DNA of 64,000 bases from contig NZ_JAERQZ010000002.1 in NCBI RefSeq assembly GCF_016735515.1, forward strand, positions 372,001 to 436,000, written 5' to 3'. Of the stretch, positions 38,995-51,901 are shown one piece after another; position 1 is the first letter of the stretch, and each line of letters opens with the position of its first letter. A model generated the notes under the pieces. That model saw only the letters and a list, made by a program, of their open reading frames with translations. It was not told the DNA's origin and did not search any database. Source of the DNA: Piscinibacter sp. HJYY11 (GTDB taxonomy: Bacteria > Pseudomonadota > Gammaproteobacteria > Burkholderiales > Burkholderiaceae_C). Position numbers and translations under genes: made by a program.

Positions 38995-39741
38995 ATGCGC
39001 ATCCTCATTGCGAATGACGACGGCTACCTCGCACCTGGCTTGGCTGCTCTGGTGCGAGCTTGCGAAGGGCTCGGCGAGATCGACGTGGTGGCGCCCGAGC
39101 AGAACGCGAGCGGCACCTCCAACTCGCTGACCTTGAATCGACCGTTGTCGGCCTACACCGCTGCCAACGGGTTTCGATATTTCAACGGCACGCCCTCGGA
39201 TTGCGTTCACGTCGCACTCACGGGCCTGCTGCCGCACCGGCCCGACCTCGTGCTCTCGGGCATCAACAACGGCGCCAACATGGGCGACGACACCTTGTAC
39301 TCGGGCACGGTGGCGGCCGCCATGGAAGGGTTCCTTTTCGGCATTCCGGCGATCGCGTTCTCTCAGGTCGACAAGGGTTGGACGCATGTCGATGCCGCAG
39401 CGCAGGTTGCACGCGCCATCGTCGAGCATGTGCTGGCGTCACCGCCTGCGGCCGGCCCCTGGCTGCTGAACGTGAACATTCCCAATCGCGCCGATGCGAT
39501 CGATTTGCCGCGCGAAGTGACGCGCCTTGGCCGCCGCCACGCCAGCCAGCCGGTGATCTGCCAGACCAACCCGCGCGGCGAGCCGATCTACTGGATCGGC
39601 CCCGCGGGCGATGCACGCGATGCCGCATCGGGCACCGATTTCCACGCCACGGCGAACGGGCGCGTGTCGATCACCCCGCTTCAGGTCGACCTGACCCACC
39701 ACGCCGGCCTGCCTGCATGGCGCGAGTGGTTGAAGGCATGA
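38995..39741 (+). CDS. surE: 5'/3'-nucleotidase SurE
   Basis: 248 residues. Metal-dependent phosphatase acting on nucleoside monophosphates and polyphosphate. Metal-binding motifs are [22 protein letters not shown] and [19 protein letters not shown] hexamer at 38983-38988 lies only 6 nt before the ATG, so transcription would start at or next to the A of ATG. It is the first gene of surE-pcm-nlpD-rpoS, the same order as in Escherichia coli, and its stop overlaps the pcm start (ATGA). Confidence 0.96.
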   Translation: MRILIANDDGYLAPGLAALVRACEGLGEIDVVAPEQNASGTSNSLTLNRPLSAYTAANGFRYFNGTPSDCVHVALTGLLPHRPDLVLSGINNGANMGDDTLYSGTVAAAMEGFLFGIPAIAFSQVDKGWTHVDAAAQVARAIVEHVLASPPAAGPWLLNVNIPNRADAIDLPREVTRLGRRHASQPVICQTNPRGEPIYWIGPAGDARDAASGTDFHATANGRVSITPLQVDLTHHAGLPAWREWLKA

Positions 39742-40553
39742 CGAAGCCCGAGCGTCCGCGCCCGAAGTTTCCGCTCCAGCTCGAGGGAGTGGTGTCGGGT
39801 GGCGTTGCCAGGAAGGCACCGCTCCTGCGGCCGCAGGCACCGTTGCAGCAGGCTGCGGTCGATTCAGCTCGGGCGGTGCGGCCCTCCGGCCTCGGGCTGG
39901 ACTCTGGCGACGTGCGCCAGCGCATGGTCGATCGTCTGCAGGCGGCCGGCCTGCGCCACGAGCTCGTGATCGGTGCGATGAACAAGGTGCCGCGGCACCT
40001 CTTCGTCGACACCGCACTCGCAACGCAGGCCTATGAAGACACGAGCCTGCCCATCGGGCACGGCCAGACGATCTCCAAGCCGTCGGTGGTCGCCCGCATG
40101 ATCGAGCTGCTGATGGCCGGAGCCAACGCGCGTGCGCGCCAGTCGCTCGGGCAGACGCTCGAGATCGGCACCGGCTGCGGCTATCAGGCAGCGGTGCTGG
40201 CGCAGTTGTCGCGCCAGGTGATGAGCGTCGAGCGCCTGAAGCCATTGCATGACAAGGCCCGCGAGCTGCTTTCGCCCTTGAGGCTGACCCACATCCGGCT
40301 GGTGTATGGTGACGGCATGCGTGGGCATGCACCGAATGCCCCGTACGACAGCATCATCTCCGCCGCAGGTGGCGAGGCGTTGCCCGAAGCCTGGCTCGCA
40401 CAGCTCGCCGTGGGCGGCCGCCTGGTGGCACCGGTGCATGACGCTGGTGGCCGGCAGCAGGTGCTGGTCGTGGTGGACCGAACCGAAAGTGGCTTCGCGC
40501 GTTCGGTGCACGAAGCCGTGAACTTTGTTCCTCTGAAATCAGGAATGGATTGA
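39738..40553 (+). CDS. pcm: Protein-L-isoaspartate O-methyltransferase
   Basis: 271 residues from the ATG at 39738, overlapping the surE stop. It repairs isoaspartyl residues in aged proteins using S-adenosylmethionine. The core begins near residue 60 ([23 protein letters not shown]) with [15 protein letters not shown] and the SAM motif [15 protein letters not shown]. The first ~60 residues are a basic, Pro/Ala-rich extension that the ~208-residue E. coli enzyme lacks. The stop overlaps the nlpD start (TGATG). Confidence 0.94.
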   Translation: MTKPERPRPKFPLQLEGVVSGGVARKAPLLRPQAPLQQAAVDSARAVRPSGLGLDSGDVRQRMVDRLQAAGLRHELVIGAMNKVPRHLFVDTALATQAYEDTSLPIGHGQTISKPSVVARMIELLMAGANARARQSLGQTLEIGTGCGYQAAVLAQLSRQVMSVERLKPLHDKARELLSPLRLTHIRLVYGDGMRGHAPNAPYDSIISAAGGEALPEAWLAQLAVGGRLVAPVHDAGGRQQVLVVVDRTESGFARSVHEAVNFVPLKSGMD

Positions 40554-41512
40554 TGACGTCGACCTTGTCAGGATCGATACGCGAGAACACCAAGCCGACG
40601 CGGGCGGGCATTGCCCGCCTCGTGTTTGGATTTGCCGCCCTGCTGATCGTGGCGGGCTGCGCCTCGCCCGACAAATACCGCGCTCCGGTCGAAGACCGTT
40701 CCCTGGCGACACGGCACGTTGCCGGAGCCCCCGCGTCTGCGGCCTCTGCGCCCGCGGTGCCCGCGGCTGAGCCGGCGGTCAAGCCGCTGCCCGGCAGCGA
40801 AAACGCCGGCAAGGCAGGCTTCTACACGGTGCGCCCGGGTGACACGCTCATTCGCATCGGCCTCGAAACCGGCCAGAGCTGGAAAGACATCCTCAAGTGG
40901 AACAACCTCGAGAACCCCAACGTGATCGAGGTGGGGCAGGTGCTGCGCGTGGTGGCGCCCGGGGCTGACCCGAATGCCGTCGTCACCCGACCGGTGACGC
41001 TGCCGCGGCTCGAGTCGCGCCCGATCGACCCGTCGAAGCCGCCTCCGACGACGCCACCCGCATCGCCGTCGCCACCTGCGGCTTCCACCCCACCGGCCGT
41101 GCCGCCCGCGTTGCCAGCGCCTCCCGTCGCCCGCGAAGGCGACGACAACGTCAACTGGCTCTGGCCTGCGGCCGGCGCGGTGGTGAGCAACTTCGACGAA
41201 GCGCGCACCAAGGGCATCGCGATCGCCGGCAAACCCGGCGACACCGTGGTGGCTGCCGCCGACGGCAAGGTGGTCTACGCCGGCTCCGGCCTGCGCGGCT
41301 ACGGCAACCTCGTCATCATCAAGCACAACAACACGTACCTCACGGCCTACGCCCACAATCAGGCCTTGATGGTCAAGGAGGAGCAGGCCGTGAAGCGTGG
41401 GCAGAAGATCGCCGAGATGGGCTCATCCGACGCGGAGCGCGTGCAACTGCACTTCGAGATCCGCAAGCAAGGCAAGCCGGTCGATCCGGCCAAGCTGCTG
41501 CCGCAGCGCTGA
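40553..41512 (+). CDS. nlpD: LysM/M23 lipoprotein, NlpD-like amidase activator
   Basis: 319 residues from the ATG at 40553, with AGGA 8 nt upstream. The signal peptide ends in the lipobox VAGC. A LysM domain (about residues 85-140: YTVRPGDTLIRIGLETGQSWKDILKWNN) is followed by a Pro-rich linker and a C-terminal M23 fold (GIAIAGKPGDTVVAAADGKVVYAG, TYLTAYAHNQAL, QLHFEIRKQGKPVDP). The zinc-ligand positions are degenerate: no H-x3-D site, and QLHFE replaces HLHFE. Like E. coli NlpD it is therefore probably a non-catalytic activator of a septal amidase. It lies between pcm and rpoS. Confidence 0.92.
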   Translation: MTSTLSGSIRENTKPTRAGIARLVFGFAALLIVAGCASPDKYRAPVEDRSLATRHVAGAPASAASAPAVPAAEPAVKPLPGSENAGKAGFYTVRPGDTLIRIGLETGQSWKDILKWNNLENPNVIEVGQVLRVVAPGADPNAVVTRPVTLPRLESRPIDPSKPPPTTPPASPSPPAASTPPAVPPALPAPPVAREGDDNVNWLWPAAGAVVSNFDEARTKGIAIAGKPGDTVVAAADGKVVYAGSGLRGYGNLVIIKHNNTYLTAYAHNQALMVKEEQAVKRGQKIAEMGSSDAERVQLHFEIRKQGKPVDPAKLLPQR

Positions 41513-41551
41513 ACGCCGCTGAGCCCACTCCCCAGCCTGGACGCGCCCACC

Positions 41552-42568
41552 ATGAGCAAGAAGCGCCACGATGGGAACGGGTCCGCAGGGCCGGTGGTCG
41601 AGACCCCGGGGAACGGTGGTATGCCGCCGTCGCTGCAGTCCGTCTTGCAGACGCACGGCGAAGACCTCGATGCCGATGAGCCCGTGCCCGTGGCGGCTGT
41701 GGAAATCACGGCCGGCGAAGGCGAGGTCGGCAACACCCTGCAGGCCTATCTGCGCGAGATCCGGCGAGCGCCACTTTTCACGCCGCAGGAAGAGTTCGAG
41801 ACGGCCACCCGCGCGCGCGCCGGTGATTTCGCAGCGCGTCAGCAGATGATCGAACGCAACCTGCGCCTCGTCGTCAGCATCGCGAAGAACTACCTCGGCC
41901 GCGGCCTGCCGATGACCGACCTGATCGAGGAGGGCAACCTCGGGCTCATGCATGCCATCGGGAAGTTCGAGCCGGAGCGCGGGTTTCGCTTCTCGACCTA
42001 TTCCTCGTGGTGGATCCGCCAGAGCATCGAGCGCGCGATCATGCACCAGGCACGGCTGGTGAGGCTGCCGGTGCACGTGGTGCGTGAACTCAACCAGGTG
42101 CTCAAGGCCCGGCGCGCGCTGGAGGCGGCCACACCGGGGGTCGATGGCGAGCAGCAGGTGCGGGTGGAAGACATCGCGCAGCGCATCGGCCGGCCGGTGC
42201 AGGTGGTGGTCGAACTGCTGAAGTTCGCCGAGACCCCGACCTCCCTCGATGCACCGCTCGACCACGACGGCACCGAATCCATGCTGGACAGCGTGGCCGA
42301 CGATGGCGCTGGCGATCCGGTCAACCTCACCTTGCACAACGAAGTCGAAGTGCTGCTCCAGCATGGACTGGAAGAGCTGAGCGAGCGTGAGCGCGAGGTG
42401 CTTGCAGGCCGTTATGGCCTGCACGACCGCGAACCCGAGACGCTGGAGGTGCTGGCCGAGCGGCTCGGGCTCACCCGCGAGCGCATCCGCCAGATCCAGC
42501 AGGAAGCACTCATCAAGCTCAAGCGCCGCATGACGCGCAGCGGCGTCAACCGCGAATCGCTTTTCTGA
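41552..42568 (+). CDS. rpoS: RNA polymerase sigma factor RpoS
   Basis: A 338-residue sigma-70-family stationary-phase/general-stress factor. Region 1.2 starts at [17 protein letters not shown], and region 2 includes [29 protein letters not shown] and the -10-recognition segment [18 protein letters not shown]. Region 3 follows, and region 4.2 is [28 protein letters not shown]. The N-terminal ~60 residues are variable and low in similarity, as is usual. Position after surE-pcm-nlpD supports the rpoS call over rpoD or rpoH. In E. coli its main promoter lies inside nlpD; here, too, only 39 nt separate the two genes. Confidence 0.95.
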   Translation: MSKKRHDGNGSAGPVVETPGNGGMPPSLQSVLQTHGEDLDADEPVPVAAVEITAGEGEVGNTLQAYLREIRRAPLFTPQEEFETATRARAGDFAARQQMIERNLRLVVSIAKNYLGRGLPMTDLIEEGNLGLMHAIGKFEPERGFRFSTYSSWWIRQSIERAIMHQARLVRLPVHVVRELNQVLKARRALEAATPGVDGEQQVRVEDIAQRIGRPVQVVVELLKFAETPTSLDAPLDHDGTESMLDSVADDGAGDPVNLTLHNEVEVLLQHGLEELSEREREVLAGRYGLHDREPETLEVLAERLGLTRERIRQIQQEALIKLKRRMTRSGVNRESLF

Positions 42569-42595
42569 GCCGGTCGGGCTGAGACAATCGGCCCC

Positions 42596-43939
42596 ATGAC
42601 AGCAACAGACGAATGGCTCAAGGTCGAATCGCTCGACCTCGAGGCGCAAGGCGTGGCGCACAACGCCGAAGGCAAGGTGGTCTTCATCGACGGCGCCTTG
42701 CCCGGCGAAGAAGTGCGGGTCAGCGTGCAGCGCCGCAAGAACAACTGGGAACAGGCGACGGTCGTCGACCTGCGCCGGGAAAGCTCGCAGCGGGTAACAC
42801 CGCGCTGCCGCCACTTCGGCACCTGCGGGGGCTGCAAGATGCAGCACCTCCACGTGGGCGCTCAGGTCGCGACCAAGCAGCGCGCGCTCGAGGATGGCTT
42901 GTGGCATCTGGGAAAGGTGAAGGCCGAGCGGGTGCTCCGGCCCATCGAGGGGCCGGCTTGGGGCTACCGGTACCGGGCTCGCTTGTCGGTGCGCCATGTG
43001 GTGAAGAAGGGCAAGGTGCTGGTGGGCTTCCACGAGCGCAAGTCGAGCTACGTGGCCGACATGGACAGCTGCGAGGTGCTGCCAGCGCACCTGAGCGCGC
43101 TGCTCGTCCCGCTGCGTGAATTGATCGCCTCGATGGAGCAGCGCGACCGGCTACCGCAGATCGAAGTGGCGGTGGGGGATGCGGTCACGGCCCTGGTGCT
43201 GCGTCATCTGGAGCCGCTGAGTGCGGGAGACCTGCAACGCCTGCGCGACTTCGCGGCGGAACACGGCATCCAGTGGTGGCTGCAACCCAAGGGACCTGAG
43301 ACGGTGCGCCGGCTCGACGATGTGGGCCCCGAACTCGCGTACACCTTGCCCGAGTTCGGCATCACGATGCCGTTCAAGCCCACCGATTTCACCCAGGTCA
43401 ACCACCAGATCAACCAGGTGCTGGTGGGCCAGGCGCTCAGGTTGCTGGATGCGCAAGCCGAGGAGCGCGTGATCGACTGGTTCTGCGGGCTCGGCAATTT
43501 CACCTTGCCGATCGCGACGCGCGCGCGCCAAGTCTTGGGCATCGAAGGCAGCGAGGCGCTCGTGGCTCGCTCACGCGAGAACGCGGTGGTGAATGGACTT
43601 TCGGGCAAGACCGAGTTCGTGGCGCGCAATCTTTTCGAGATCACGCCTCAGGAACTTGCGGGATATGGCCGGGCCGACAAATGGCTGGTCGATCCACCGC
43701 GCGAGGGAGCGTTTGCCTTGGCGAAGGCCTTGGCGGAGCTGGCGGCCGATCCCTCTTTCGCGGCAGGCTACCGCGCCCCGGGTCGCATTGTTTACGTCAG
43801 TTGCAATCCCGCCACCCTCGCGCGTGATGCGGGGCTGCTGGTGCACCAGGCAGGCTATCGCTGTGTTGCGGCCGGGGCGGTCAACATGTTCCCGCATACC
43901 GCGCACGTGGAAAGCATGGCGGTCTTCGAAAGGAGCTGA
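42596..43939 (+). CDS. rlmD: 23S rRNA (uracil-1939-C5)-methyltransferase RlmD
   Basis: 447 residues. An N-terminal TRAM domain (about 1-60) is followed by [4Fe-4S] cysteines in [10 protein letters not shown] with a fourth in MDSCEVLP. The SAM domain contains [16 protein letters not shown], and the catalytic Cys lies in [15 protein letters not shown]. It methylates U1939 of 23S rRNA. GACAAT lies 7 nt upstream of the ATG, again suggesting a very short leader. E. coli RlmD is 433 residues. Confidence 0.94.
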   Translation: MTATDEWLKVESLDLEAQGVAHNAEGKVVFIDGALPGEEVRVSVQRRKNNWEQATVVDLRRESSQRVTPRCRHFGTCGGCKMQHLHVGAQVATKQRALEDGLWHLGKVKAERVLRPIEGPAWGYRYRARLSVRHVVKKGKVLVGFHERKSSYVADMDSCEVLPAHLSALLVPLRELIASMEQRDRLPQIEVAVGDAVTALVLRHLEPLSAGDLQRLRDFAAEHGIQWWLQPKGPETVRRLDDVGPELAYTLPEFGITMPFKPTDFTQVNHQINQVLVGQALRLLDAQAEERVIDWFCGLGNFTLPIATRARQVLGIEGSEALVARSRENAVVNGLSGKTEFVARNLFEITPQELAGYGRADKWLVDPPREGAFALAKALAELAADPSFAAGYRAPGRIVYVSCNPATLARDAGLLVHQAGYRCVAAGAVNMFPHTAHVESMAVFERS

Positions 43940-43942
43940 GCA

Positions 43943-43971
43943 CAAAAGAGAAGGGGGCCCAAAGGGCCCCC
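43943..43971 (-). terminator. Intrinsic terminator of the Bax inhibitor-1 family gene
   Basis: On the minus strand: GGGGGCCC, loop TTT, GGGCCCCC (43971-43953), then tail TTCTCTTTTG (43952-43943). The tail is identical to that after efp. On the plus strand it could also slow transcription out of rlmD, but without a T run there. Confidence 0.82.
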
Positions 43972-43995
43972 GCTTTCTGCATTGCCGACAAGTCG

Positions 43996-44697
43996 TCAGT
44001 CGCGCTCGCCACCGAAGATGCCGAGCAGGCTCAACAGGTGCACGAAGACGTTGTAGACGTCGAGGTAGATCGCCAGCGTGGCGGTGACGTAGTTCGTCTC
44101 GCCGCCATCGACGACGCGCTTCAGGTCGTACAGCATGTAGGCCGAGAAGATCACGACGGCCAGCACCGACACCGTCATCATCAACGCGGGCATCTGCAGC
44201 CAGATGTTGGCCACGCTCGCGACGATGAGGCCGATCACGCCGACGAATAGCCACTTGCCCATGCCGGAGATGTCGCGCTTGATCGTGGTCGCCAGGGTGG
44301 CCATGCCAAAGAACACCAGGGCGGTGCCGCCGAAGGCCATGGTGATCAGCTGGCTGCCGTTGCGATAGCTGCCGAGCACGCCGCCGATCAGGCGCGACAG
44401 CATCAAGCCCATGAAGAAGGTGAAGGCCAGCAGCAGGACGACGCCCAGGCCGGAGTTCTTGGTCTTCTCGATGGCGAAGAAGAAGCCGAAGGCAACGCCC
44501 ATGAACACCAGGAAGCCGATGAACGGGCTGCCGGCGAACCAGGCGAAGCCCATTTGCATGCCGACCCAGGAGCCCAGCACGGTGGGTACCAACGAAAGTG
44601 CGAGCAGCCAGTAGGTGTTGCGCAGGACGCGGTTGCGCTGCTCAACGGAAGGGACCGCATCGGAAAAACCGTACGCGGTCTGCAGGTTGTCGTTCAT
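43996..44697 (-). CDS. Bax inhibitor-1 / YccA family membrane protein
   Basis: 233 residues with about seven hydrophobic helices. It matches the BI-1 (UPF0005) family: RVLRNTYWLLALSLVPTVLGSWVG near the N-terminus, FMGLMLSRLIGG in the middle and YLDVYNVFVHLLSLLGIFGG at the C-terminus. E. coli YccA, in the same family, modulates FtsH; other members act as pH-sensitive calcium leak channels. The start has AAGGAGG upstream. Confidence 0.93.
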   Translation of the reverse strand: MNDNLQTAYGFSDAVPSVEQRNRVLRNTYWLLALSLVPTVLGSWVGMQMGFAWFAGSPFIGFLVFMGVAFGFFFAIEKTKNSGLGVVLLLAFTFFMGLMLSRLIGGVLGSYRNGSQLITMAFGGTALVFFGMATLATTIKRDISGMGKWLFVGVIGLIVASVANIWLQMPALMMTVSVLAVVIFSAYMLYDLKRVVDGGETNYVTATLAIYLDVYNVFVHLLSLLGIFGGERD

Positions 44698-44818
44698 GAA
44701 ACCTCCTTGAAAAAGACGATTGGGCTCTCGGACCCGGACGCCAAAATTCTAGTTCCGGCTGGCGGGTCGCAGCATCCACGAAAACGTGCAGGCAGGGAGC
44801 GTGCCTGCTCGTGGGGGA

Positions 44819-45040
44819 TCAGGCTGCGACGGCGATGGGAACGTGGAGGGTGGTGATGCCGTGCTGGCGGGGCGCGGCCGAGCGGGCAGCTTCAAAGACA
44901 CCGCGTGCGCAATCGGTGCAGCGGCCGCAGCATGAGGCCACGCCACTGTCCATCTGGAGCTCATCGAAGCTCGTGCACCCGTTGTGGGCATGGCGCTCGA
45001 TGTCACGGTCAGAAACTCGACGGCAAACGCAAACGATCAT
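44819..45040 (-). CDS. bfd: Bacterioferritin-associated ferredoxin
   Basis: 73 residues from the ATG at 45040 (MIVCVCRRVSDRDIERHA). The [2Fe-2S] Cys pattern CVC...CGRCTDC is that of Bfd/BFD-like domains. Bfd reduces bacterioferritin to release stored iron when iron is scarce. A Fur-box-like sequence sits between the -35 and -10 of its promoter, and bfr lies just upstream on the same strand, so the pair fits iron mobilisation. It is slightly longer than E. coli Bfd (64 residues). Confidence 0.93.
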   Translation of the reverse strand: MIVCVCRRVSDRDIERHAHNGCTSFDELQMDSGVASCCGRCTDCARGVFEAARSAAPRQHGITTLHVPIAVAA

Positions 45041-45080
45041 GTCGATCCTCGGGAGCCCAGACCTCGGGCTGATGGATCGC

Positions 45081-45109
45081 ACTATAAATAAGAATGATTC
45101 GCAGTTCAA
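45081..45109 (-). promoter_or_regulatory. bfd promoter with embedded Fur-box-like site
   Basis: On the minus strand: -35 TTGAAC (45109-45104), 17-bp spacer, -10 TATAGT (45086-45081). The spacer is filled by a Fur-type site (45087-45105) centred on the palindrome GAATGATTC. The layout predicts repression by iron-loaded Fur. The box has several mismatches to the 19-bp consensus. Confidence 0.65.
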
Positions 45110-45165
45110 GCGCGCCCGATCCCCATTCGGGGGATTAGTAGGCGCTCTCGGCGCGCGAGGCGCCG

Positions 45166-45645
45166 TCAGGAACTGATTTCACCCATCTGCGACTGCTGGT
45201 AGTTCTGCAACCCCACCTTGTTCACGAGTTCGAGCTGGGTCTCCAGGAAGTCGATGTGCTCCTCGGTGTCGTCAAGGATGCCTTGCAGCAGATCGCGCGA
45301 CACGTAGTCCCGCACCGATTCGCAATGCGCAATGCCGTCCTTGATGGTGAGCTGGGCGGCTTGCTCGAGCTTCAAGTCGCACTGCAGGACTTCGACTGTG
45401 TCCTCGCCGATCAAGAGCTTGCCCAGGTCCTGCAGGTTCGGCAGGCCGTCGAGGGTGAGGATGCGGTCCATGAGTTTGTCAGCGTGCTTCATCTCGCCGA
45501 TGGACTCGGCGTATTCCTTCGCGGCCAGCTTATCCAGGCCCCAGTGCTTGAATATCCTGTAGTGCAGGAAGTACTGGTTGATGGCCGTGAGCTCGTTCTT
45601 CAGCTGCGCGTTGAGGAACTCGATGACCTTGGCATCGCCCTTCAT
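45166..45645 (-). CDS. bfr: Bacterioferritin
   Basis: 159 residues from the ATG at 45645 ([15 protein letters not shown]), with AAGGA 7 nt upstream; a longer in-frame start at 45678 lacks this. Ferroxidase ligands Glu18, Glu51, His54, Glu94, Glu127 and His130 and the heme ligand Met52 ([12 protein letters not shown]) are all in place. It forms a 24-mer iron store with inter-subunit heme. It is adjacent to bfd, its reductase partner. Confidence 0.96.
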   Translation of the reverse strand: MKGDAKVIEFLNAQLKNELTAINQYFLHYRIFKHWGLDKLAAKEYAESIGEMKHADKLMDRILTLDGLPNLQDLGKLLIGEDTVEVLQCDLKLEQAAQLTIKDGIAHCESVRDYVSRDLLQGILDDTEEHIDFLETQLELVNKVGLQNYQQSQMGEISS

Positions 45646-45667
45646 GGTCGTGTCCTTTTTGTTGGTG

Positions 45668-45690
45668 TGGGGAAGCATTCATTATCAGAG
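45668..45690 (-). promoter_or_regulatory. Fur-box-like sequence upstream of bfr
   Basis: The minus strand reads GATAATGAATGC (45686-45675), which matches the left half of the Fur consensus GATAATGAT; the right half is degenerate. It lies 30-40 nt before the bfr ATG. Weak but consistent with an iron regulon. Confidence 0.4.
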
Positions 45691-45800
45691 GCGGATGGGG
45701 CGTCGCTGCATCTCATTACGCTCTGACCGGACTCTCGAACCGATACGCGTTCTCGTCCGCATTCGCACATCTCACGCGCAGGCGGAATGTCGCGCTCGAG

Positions 45801-45806
45801 TACAAT
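45801..45806 (+). promoter_or_regulatory. Candidate -10 of carAB
   Basis: TACAAT 128 nt upstream of the carA GTG. The -35 is poor. The leader contains short hairpins (GGTTT/AAACC at 45812-45827). No attenuator or pyrimidine-responsive element could be recognised. Confidence 0.4.
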
Positions 45807-45933
45807 TCGAAGGTTTACCCGCAAACCCCACCGCCCAGCGAAGCCTCTCGCTGTTCCCGCGAAAACTCCTTCAGTTTTCCCAACCGTTCATGCTTGTAGA
45901 GCAGAGCTGGGCGCGCACAAAACGGAGAATCGT

Positions 45934-47107
45934 GTGCCCCCGCCATTGCTGCCCAACCAAGCCCAGGCTCTTCTCGCACTTGCGGATGGAACGGTCTTCA
46001 AGGGTGTGTCGATCGGCGCTGCCGGCCACACCACCGGTGAAGTGGTGTTCAACACCTCGTTGACCGGCTACCAGGAAATCCTCACCGACCCGAGCTACTG
46101 CCGTCAGATCGTCACGCTGACCTATCCCCACATCGGCAACTACGGCGTCAACGTCGAGGACGTCGAAGCCAAGAAGGTGTTTGCGGCAGGCCTCGTAATC
46201 AAGGATCTGCCGATCGTCGATTCGAACTTCCGCAAGACGATCGACCTATCGGGCTACCTCAAGGCTGAAGGCACGGTCGCCATCGCCAACATCGACACGC
46301 GCCGCCTGACCCGCGTGCTGCGTACCACAGGTGCACAGAACGGCTGCATCTACACGCTGCCGCTCGGCGAGGCGCTGACGCCTGCGCACATCGACAAGGC
46401 CATCGCACTCGCCCGCTCGGCCCCGTCGATGAGCGGGCTGGACCTCGCCAAGGTGGTGAGCCAGACCGATGTGAGCGACTGGACCGAAACCGAGTGGGCC
46501 CTCGAAGGCGGTTACGGCAAGGTGCAATCGCCGCGCTTCCACGTGGTGGCCTACGACTACGGGGTGAAGCGCAACATCCTTCGCATGCTGGCCAGCCGCG
46601 GCTGCAAGGTCACGGTGGTGCCGGCGCAGACGCCGGCCGCTGAAGTGCTCAAGCACAAGCCCGACGGCATCTTCCTCAGCAACGGCCCCGGCGACCCCGA
46701 GCCTTGCGACTACGCCATCCAGGCCACCCGCGAACTGATCGACGCCGGCATCCCCACCTTCGGCATCTGCCTCGGCCACCAGATCATGGCGCTGGCCTCC
46801 GGCGCCAAGACCTTCAAGATGAAGTTCGGGCACCACGGTGCGAACCACCCGGTGAAGGACCTCGACAACGGCCGCGTCAGCATCACGAGCCAGAACCACG
46901 GCTTCGCGGTCGACGAGAAGACGTTGCCCGCCAACCTGCGCGCCACGCACGTGAGCCTCTTCGACGGCACGCTGCAAGGCCTGGCCCGCACCGACAAACC
47001 CGCTTTCTGTTTCCAGGGCCACCCCGAGGCCTCACCCGGACCGCATGACATTGGCTACCTGTTCGACCGCTTCACTGCGCTGATGGAAAAGAGCCAGGAG
47101 AAGAAGA

Positions 47108-47115
<8 letters not shown>
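45934..47115 (+). CDS. carA: Carbamoyl-phosphate synthase small subunit
   Basis: 393 residues from GTG at 45934, with GGAGA 5 nt upstream; this is preferred over the in-frame ATG at 45787, which would add an unrelated 49-residue leader. The glutaminase domain has nucleophile Cys279 in [13 protein letters not shown] and the catalytic His/Glu in [13 protein letters not shown]. The N-terminal half contains [19 protein letters not shown]. It supplies ammonia to CarB for arginine and pyrimidine synthesis. Its last 8 nt overlap carB. Confidence 0.97.
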
Positions 47116-50362
<3,247 letters not shown>

Positions 50363-50390
50363 ACTTTCCCGATCACTGGTAGTTAGTCGG

Positions 50391-50436
50391 CCGCCGCCGA
50401 AGCTCCCGCAAGGGGCCGGGCGGCGGTTCTCTTTTG
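50391..50436 (+). terminator. Hairpin with terminator-like tail between carB and greA
   Basis: Stem CCGCCGCC (50391-50398) / GGCGGCGG (50419-50426) with a 20-nt loop that may itself fold, then TTCTCTTTTG (50427-50436). It ends 18 nt before the greA ATG, so besides ending carAB it may act as a leader terminator for greA. Confidence 0.75.
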
Positions 50437-50454
50437 AATTTCAAGGTTTCATTC

Positions 50455-50931
50455 ATGGCCACCATTCCCATCACCACCCGCGGCGCACAACTGCTGAAAG
50501 AAGAGCTGCACCGCCTGAAGACCGTGGAACGCCATGCCGTGGTGCAAGCCATCGCAGAAGCGCGTGCGCAGGGCGACCTGTCGGAGAACGCCGAGTACGA
50601 AGCTGCCAAAGACAAGCAGGGCTTCATCGAAGGTCGCATCCAGGAAATCGAAGGCAAGCTGGCGGCCGCGCAGATCATCGACCCGAGTTCGCTGAATGCC
50701 GGCGGCAAGGTGGTGTTCGGTGCCACGGTCGACCTGGAAGAAGAGTCCACCGGTGCCGCGGTCACCTATCAGATCGTGGGGGACGATGAGGCCGACCTGA
50801 AGCAAGGCCGTATCTCCATCAGCTCGCCCATCGCACGTGCGCTCATCGGCAAGGACGTCGGCTCCGTGGCCGACGTGCAGGCACCCGGCGGCGTGAAGAG
50901 CTACGAGATCGTCGACGTCCGCTACATCTGA
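50455..50931 (+). CDS. greA: Transcription elongation factor GreA
   Basis: 158 residues from the ATG at 50455 ([18 protein letters not shown]). The N-terminal coiled coil carries the acidic tip residues ([23 protein letters not shown]), and the C-terminal globular domain binds RNA polymerase ([18 protein letters not shown]). GreA stimulates cleavage of backtracked RNA. A terminator-like hairpin sits in the 18-64 nt before the start. Confidence 0.97.
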   Translation: MATIPITTRGAQLLKEELHRLKTVERHAVVQAIAEARAQGDLSENAEYEAAKDKQGFIEGRIQEIEGKLAAAQIIDPSSLNAGGKVVFGATVDLEEESTGAAVTYQIVGDDEADLKQGRISISSPIARALIGKDVGSVADVQAPGGVKSYEIVDVRYI

Positions 50932-50935
50932 AGGC

Positions 50936-51379
50936 ATGGATCCGCGGCGACTGGCCGCCGTGGCGGCGGCCCTGTGGGCGGGCTTGATCCTGGGCATCGG
51001 CCTGATCGCCGCGCCAGCCGCCTTTGCGGTGCTGCAGCGCAGCGTGGCAGGTGCGGTGGTGGGCCACATCTTCACGCACGAGGCCTACGCCGGGCTGGTG
51101 TTTTCAGCGCTGCTGCTGTGGGCGGTGCGCCGTGTGGCCCGTGCCGATGCGGCGCAGGGCCATGGTTCGCAGTTCAGCCTGTCATTCGTGCTGGTGCTGG
51201 TCGCCCTTTTTTGCACGGTGTTTGGCCATTTCGGCCTGCAGCCGATGATGACGGCGGCCCGGGCCGGGGAAGGTGCGCTGTCGTTCGCAGCCCTGCACGG
51301 GATTTCCGCGGCGCTTTTCGTGCTGAAGGGGCTGGTGCTGGCTGCGCTGGCGTGGCGGCTGACCCAGCCACCGGCGTGA
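50936..51379 (+). CDS. DUF4149 domain membrane protein
   Basis: 147 residues with four hydrophobic helices (about 7-30, 49-68, 83-103, 120-141). It resembles the DUF4149 family (LWAGLILGIGLIAAPAAFAVL, HEAYAGLVFSALLLWAVRR, FGLQPMMTAAR). Function unknown. It begins 4 nt after greA, so the two are likely co-transcribed, and converges with yhbY. Confidence 0.82.
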   Translation: MDPRRLAAVAAALWAGLILGIGLIAAPAAFAVLQRSVAGAVVGHIFTHEAYAGLVFSALLLWAVRRVARADAAQGHGSQFSLSFVLVLVALFCTVFGHFGLQPMMTAARAGEGALSFAALHGISAALFVLKGLVLAALAWRLTQPPA

Positions 51380-51385
51380 GGTCGA

Positions 51386-51859
51386 TCAGTCGGCGACGGT
51401 GCGCTTGATGCTCGTCTGCCGCTTGCGGGCGCGCTTGATTTCGCCGCCGGCCGCCACCCGCTCGTTGCCCAGCACCTTGACCTTCTTGATCTGCGGGCGG
51501 TTGTTGCCGCTCTTGGAGAACTTGATGATCTTCACCACCTTGGGACCGGCGCCACGGTCTTCGCGCTCGGCCTTTTCCTTTGGTGGGATGGGTCGCCACA
51601 GGATCAGCAGCTTGCCGATGTGCTGGATGGGCGCGGCGTTCAGCTCGTCGCACAGCGTGGACAGCATCGCCTCGCGGGTGTCTCGCTCATCGGAGAAGAC
51701 ACGCACCTTGATCAGCCCGTGGGCCTTCAGCGCGGCATCGGTTTCCTTGATCACCGCCTTGGTCAGGCCTTCGCCTCCGATGCGGACGACGGGTTCCAGG
51801 TGGTGGGCTTGGGCGCGGATTTCCTTGCGCTGCGCAGGGCGGAGTTCGATGGCGGGCAT
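51386..51859 (-). CDS. yhbY: YhbY-family (CRM domain) RNA-binding protein
   Basis: 157 residues from the ATG at 51859 ([25 protein letters not shown]). The CRM domain occupies about residues 3-98, with [24 protein letters not shown] and the terminal strand [10 protein letters not shown] ~60-residue Lys/Arg-rich tail ([25 protein letters not shown]) extends beyond the ~97-residue E. coli protein. Family members associate with pre-50S ribosomal particles. GATAAT lies 6 nt before the ATG. It is divergent from rlmE, as in E. coli. Confidence 0.93.
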   Translation of the reverse strand: MPAIELRPAQRKEIRAQAHHLEPVVRIGGEGLTKAVIKETDAALKAHGLIKVRVFSDERDTREAMLSTLCDELNAAPIQHIGKLLILWRPIPPKEKAEREDRGAGPKVVKIIKFSKSGNNRPQIKKVKVLGNERVAAGGEIKRARKRQTSIKRTVAD

Positions 51860-51901
51860 GTGCCTATTATCCGTGCCAAGGTGCGATGCTCGGTCCCTCA
51901 G

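Noticed and set aside
41423..43090. 555-codon minus-strand frame across rpoS and rlmD
   Set aside because: It crosses two well-supported genes and has no recognisable motif.
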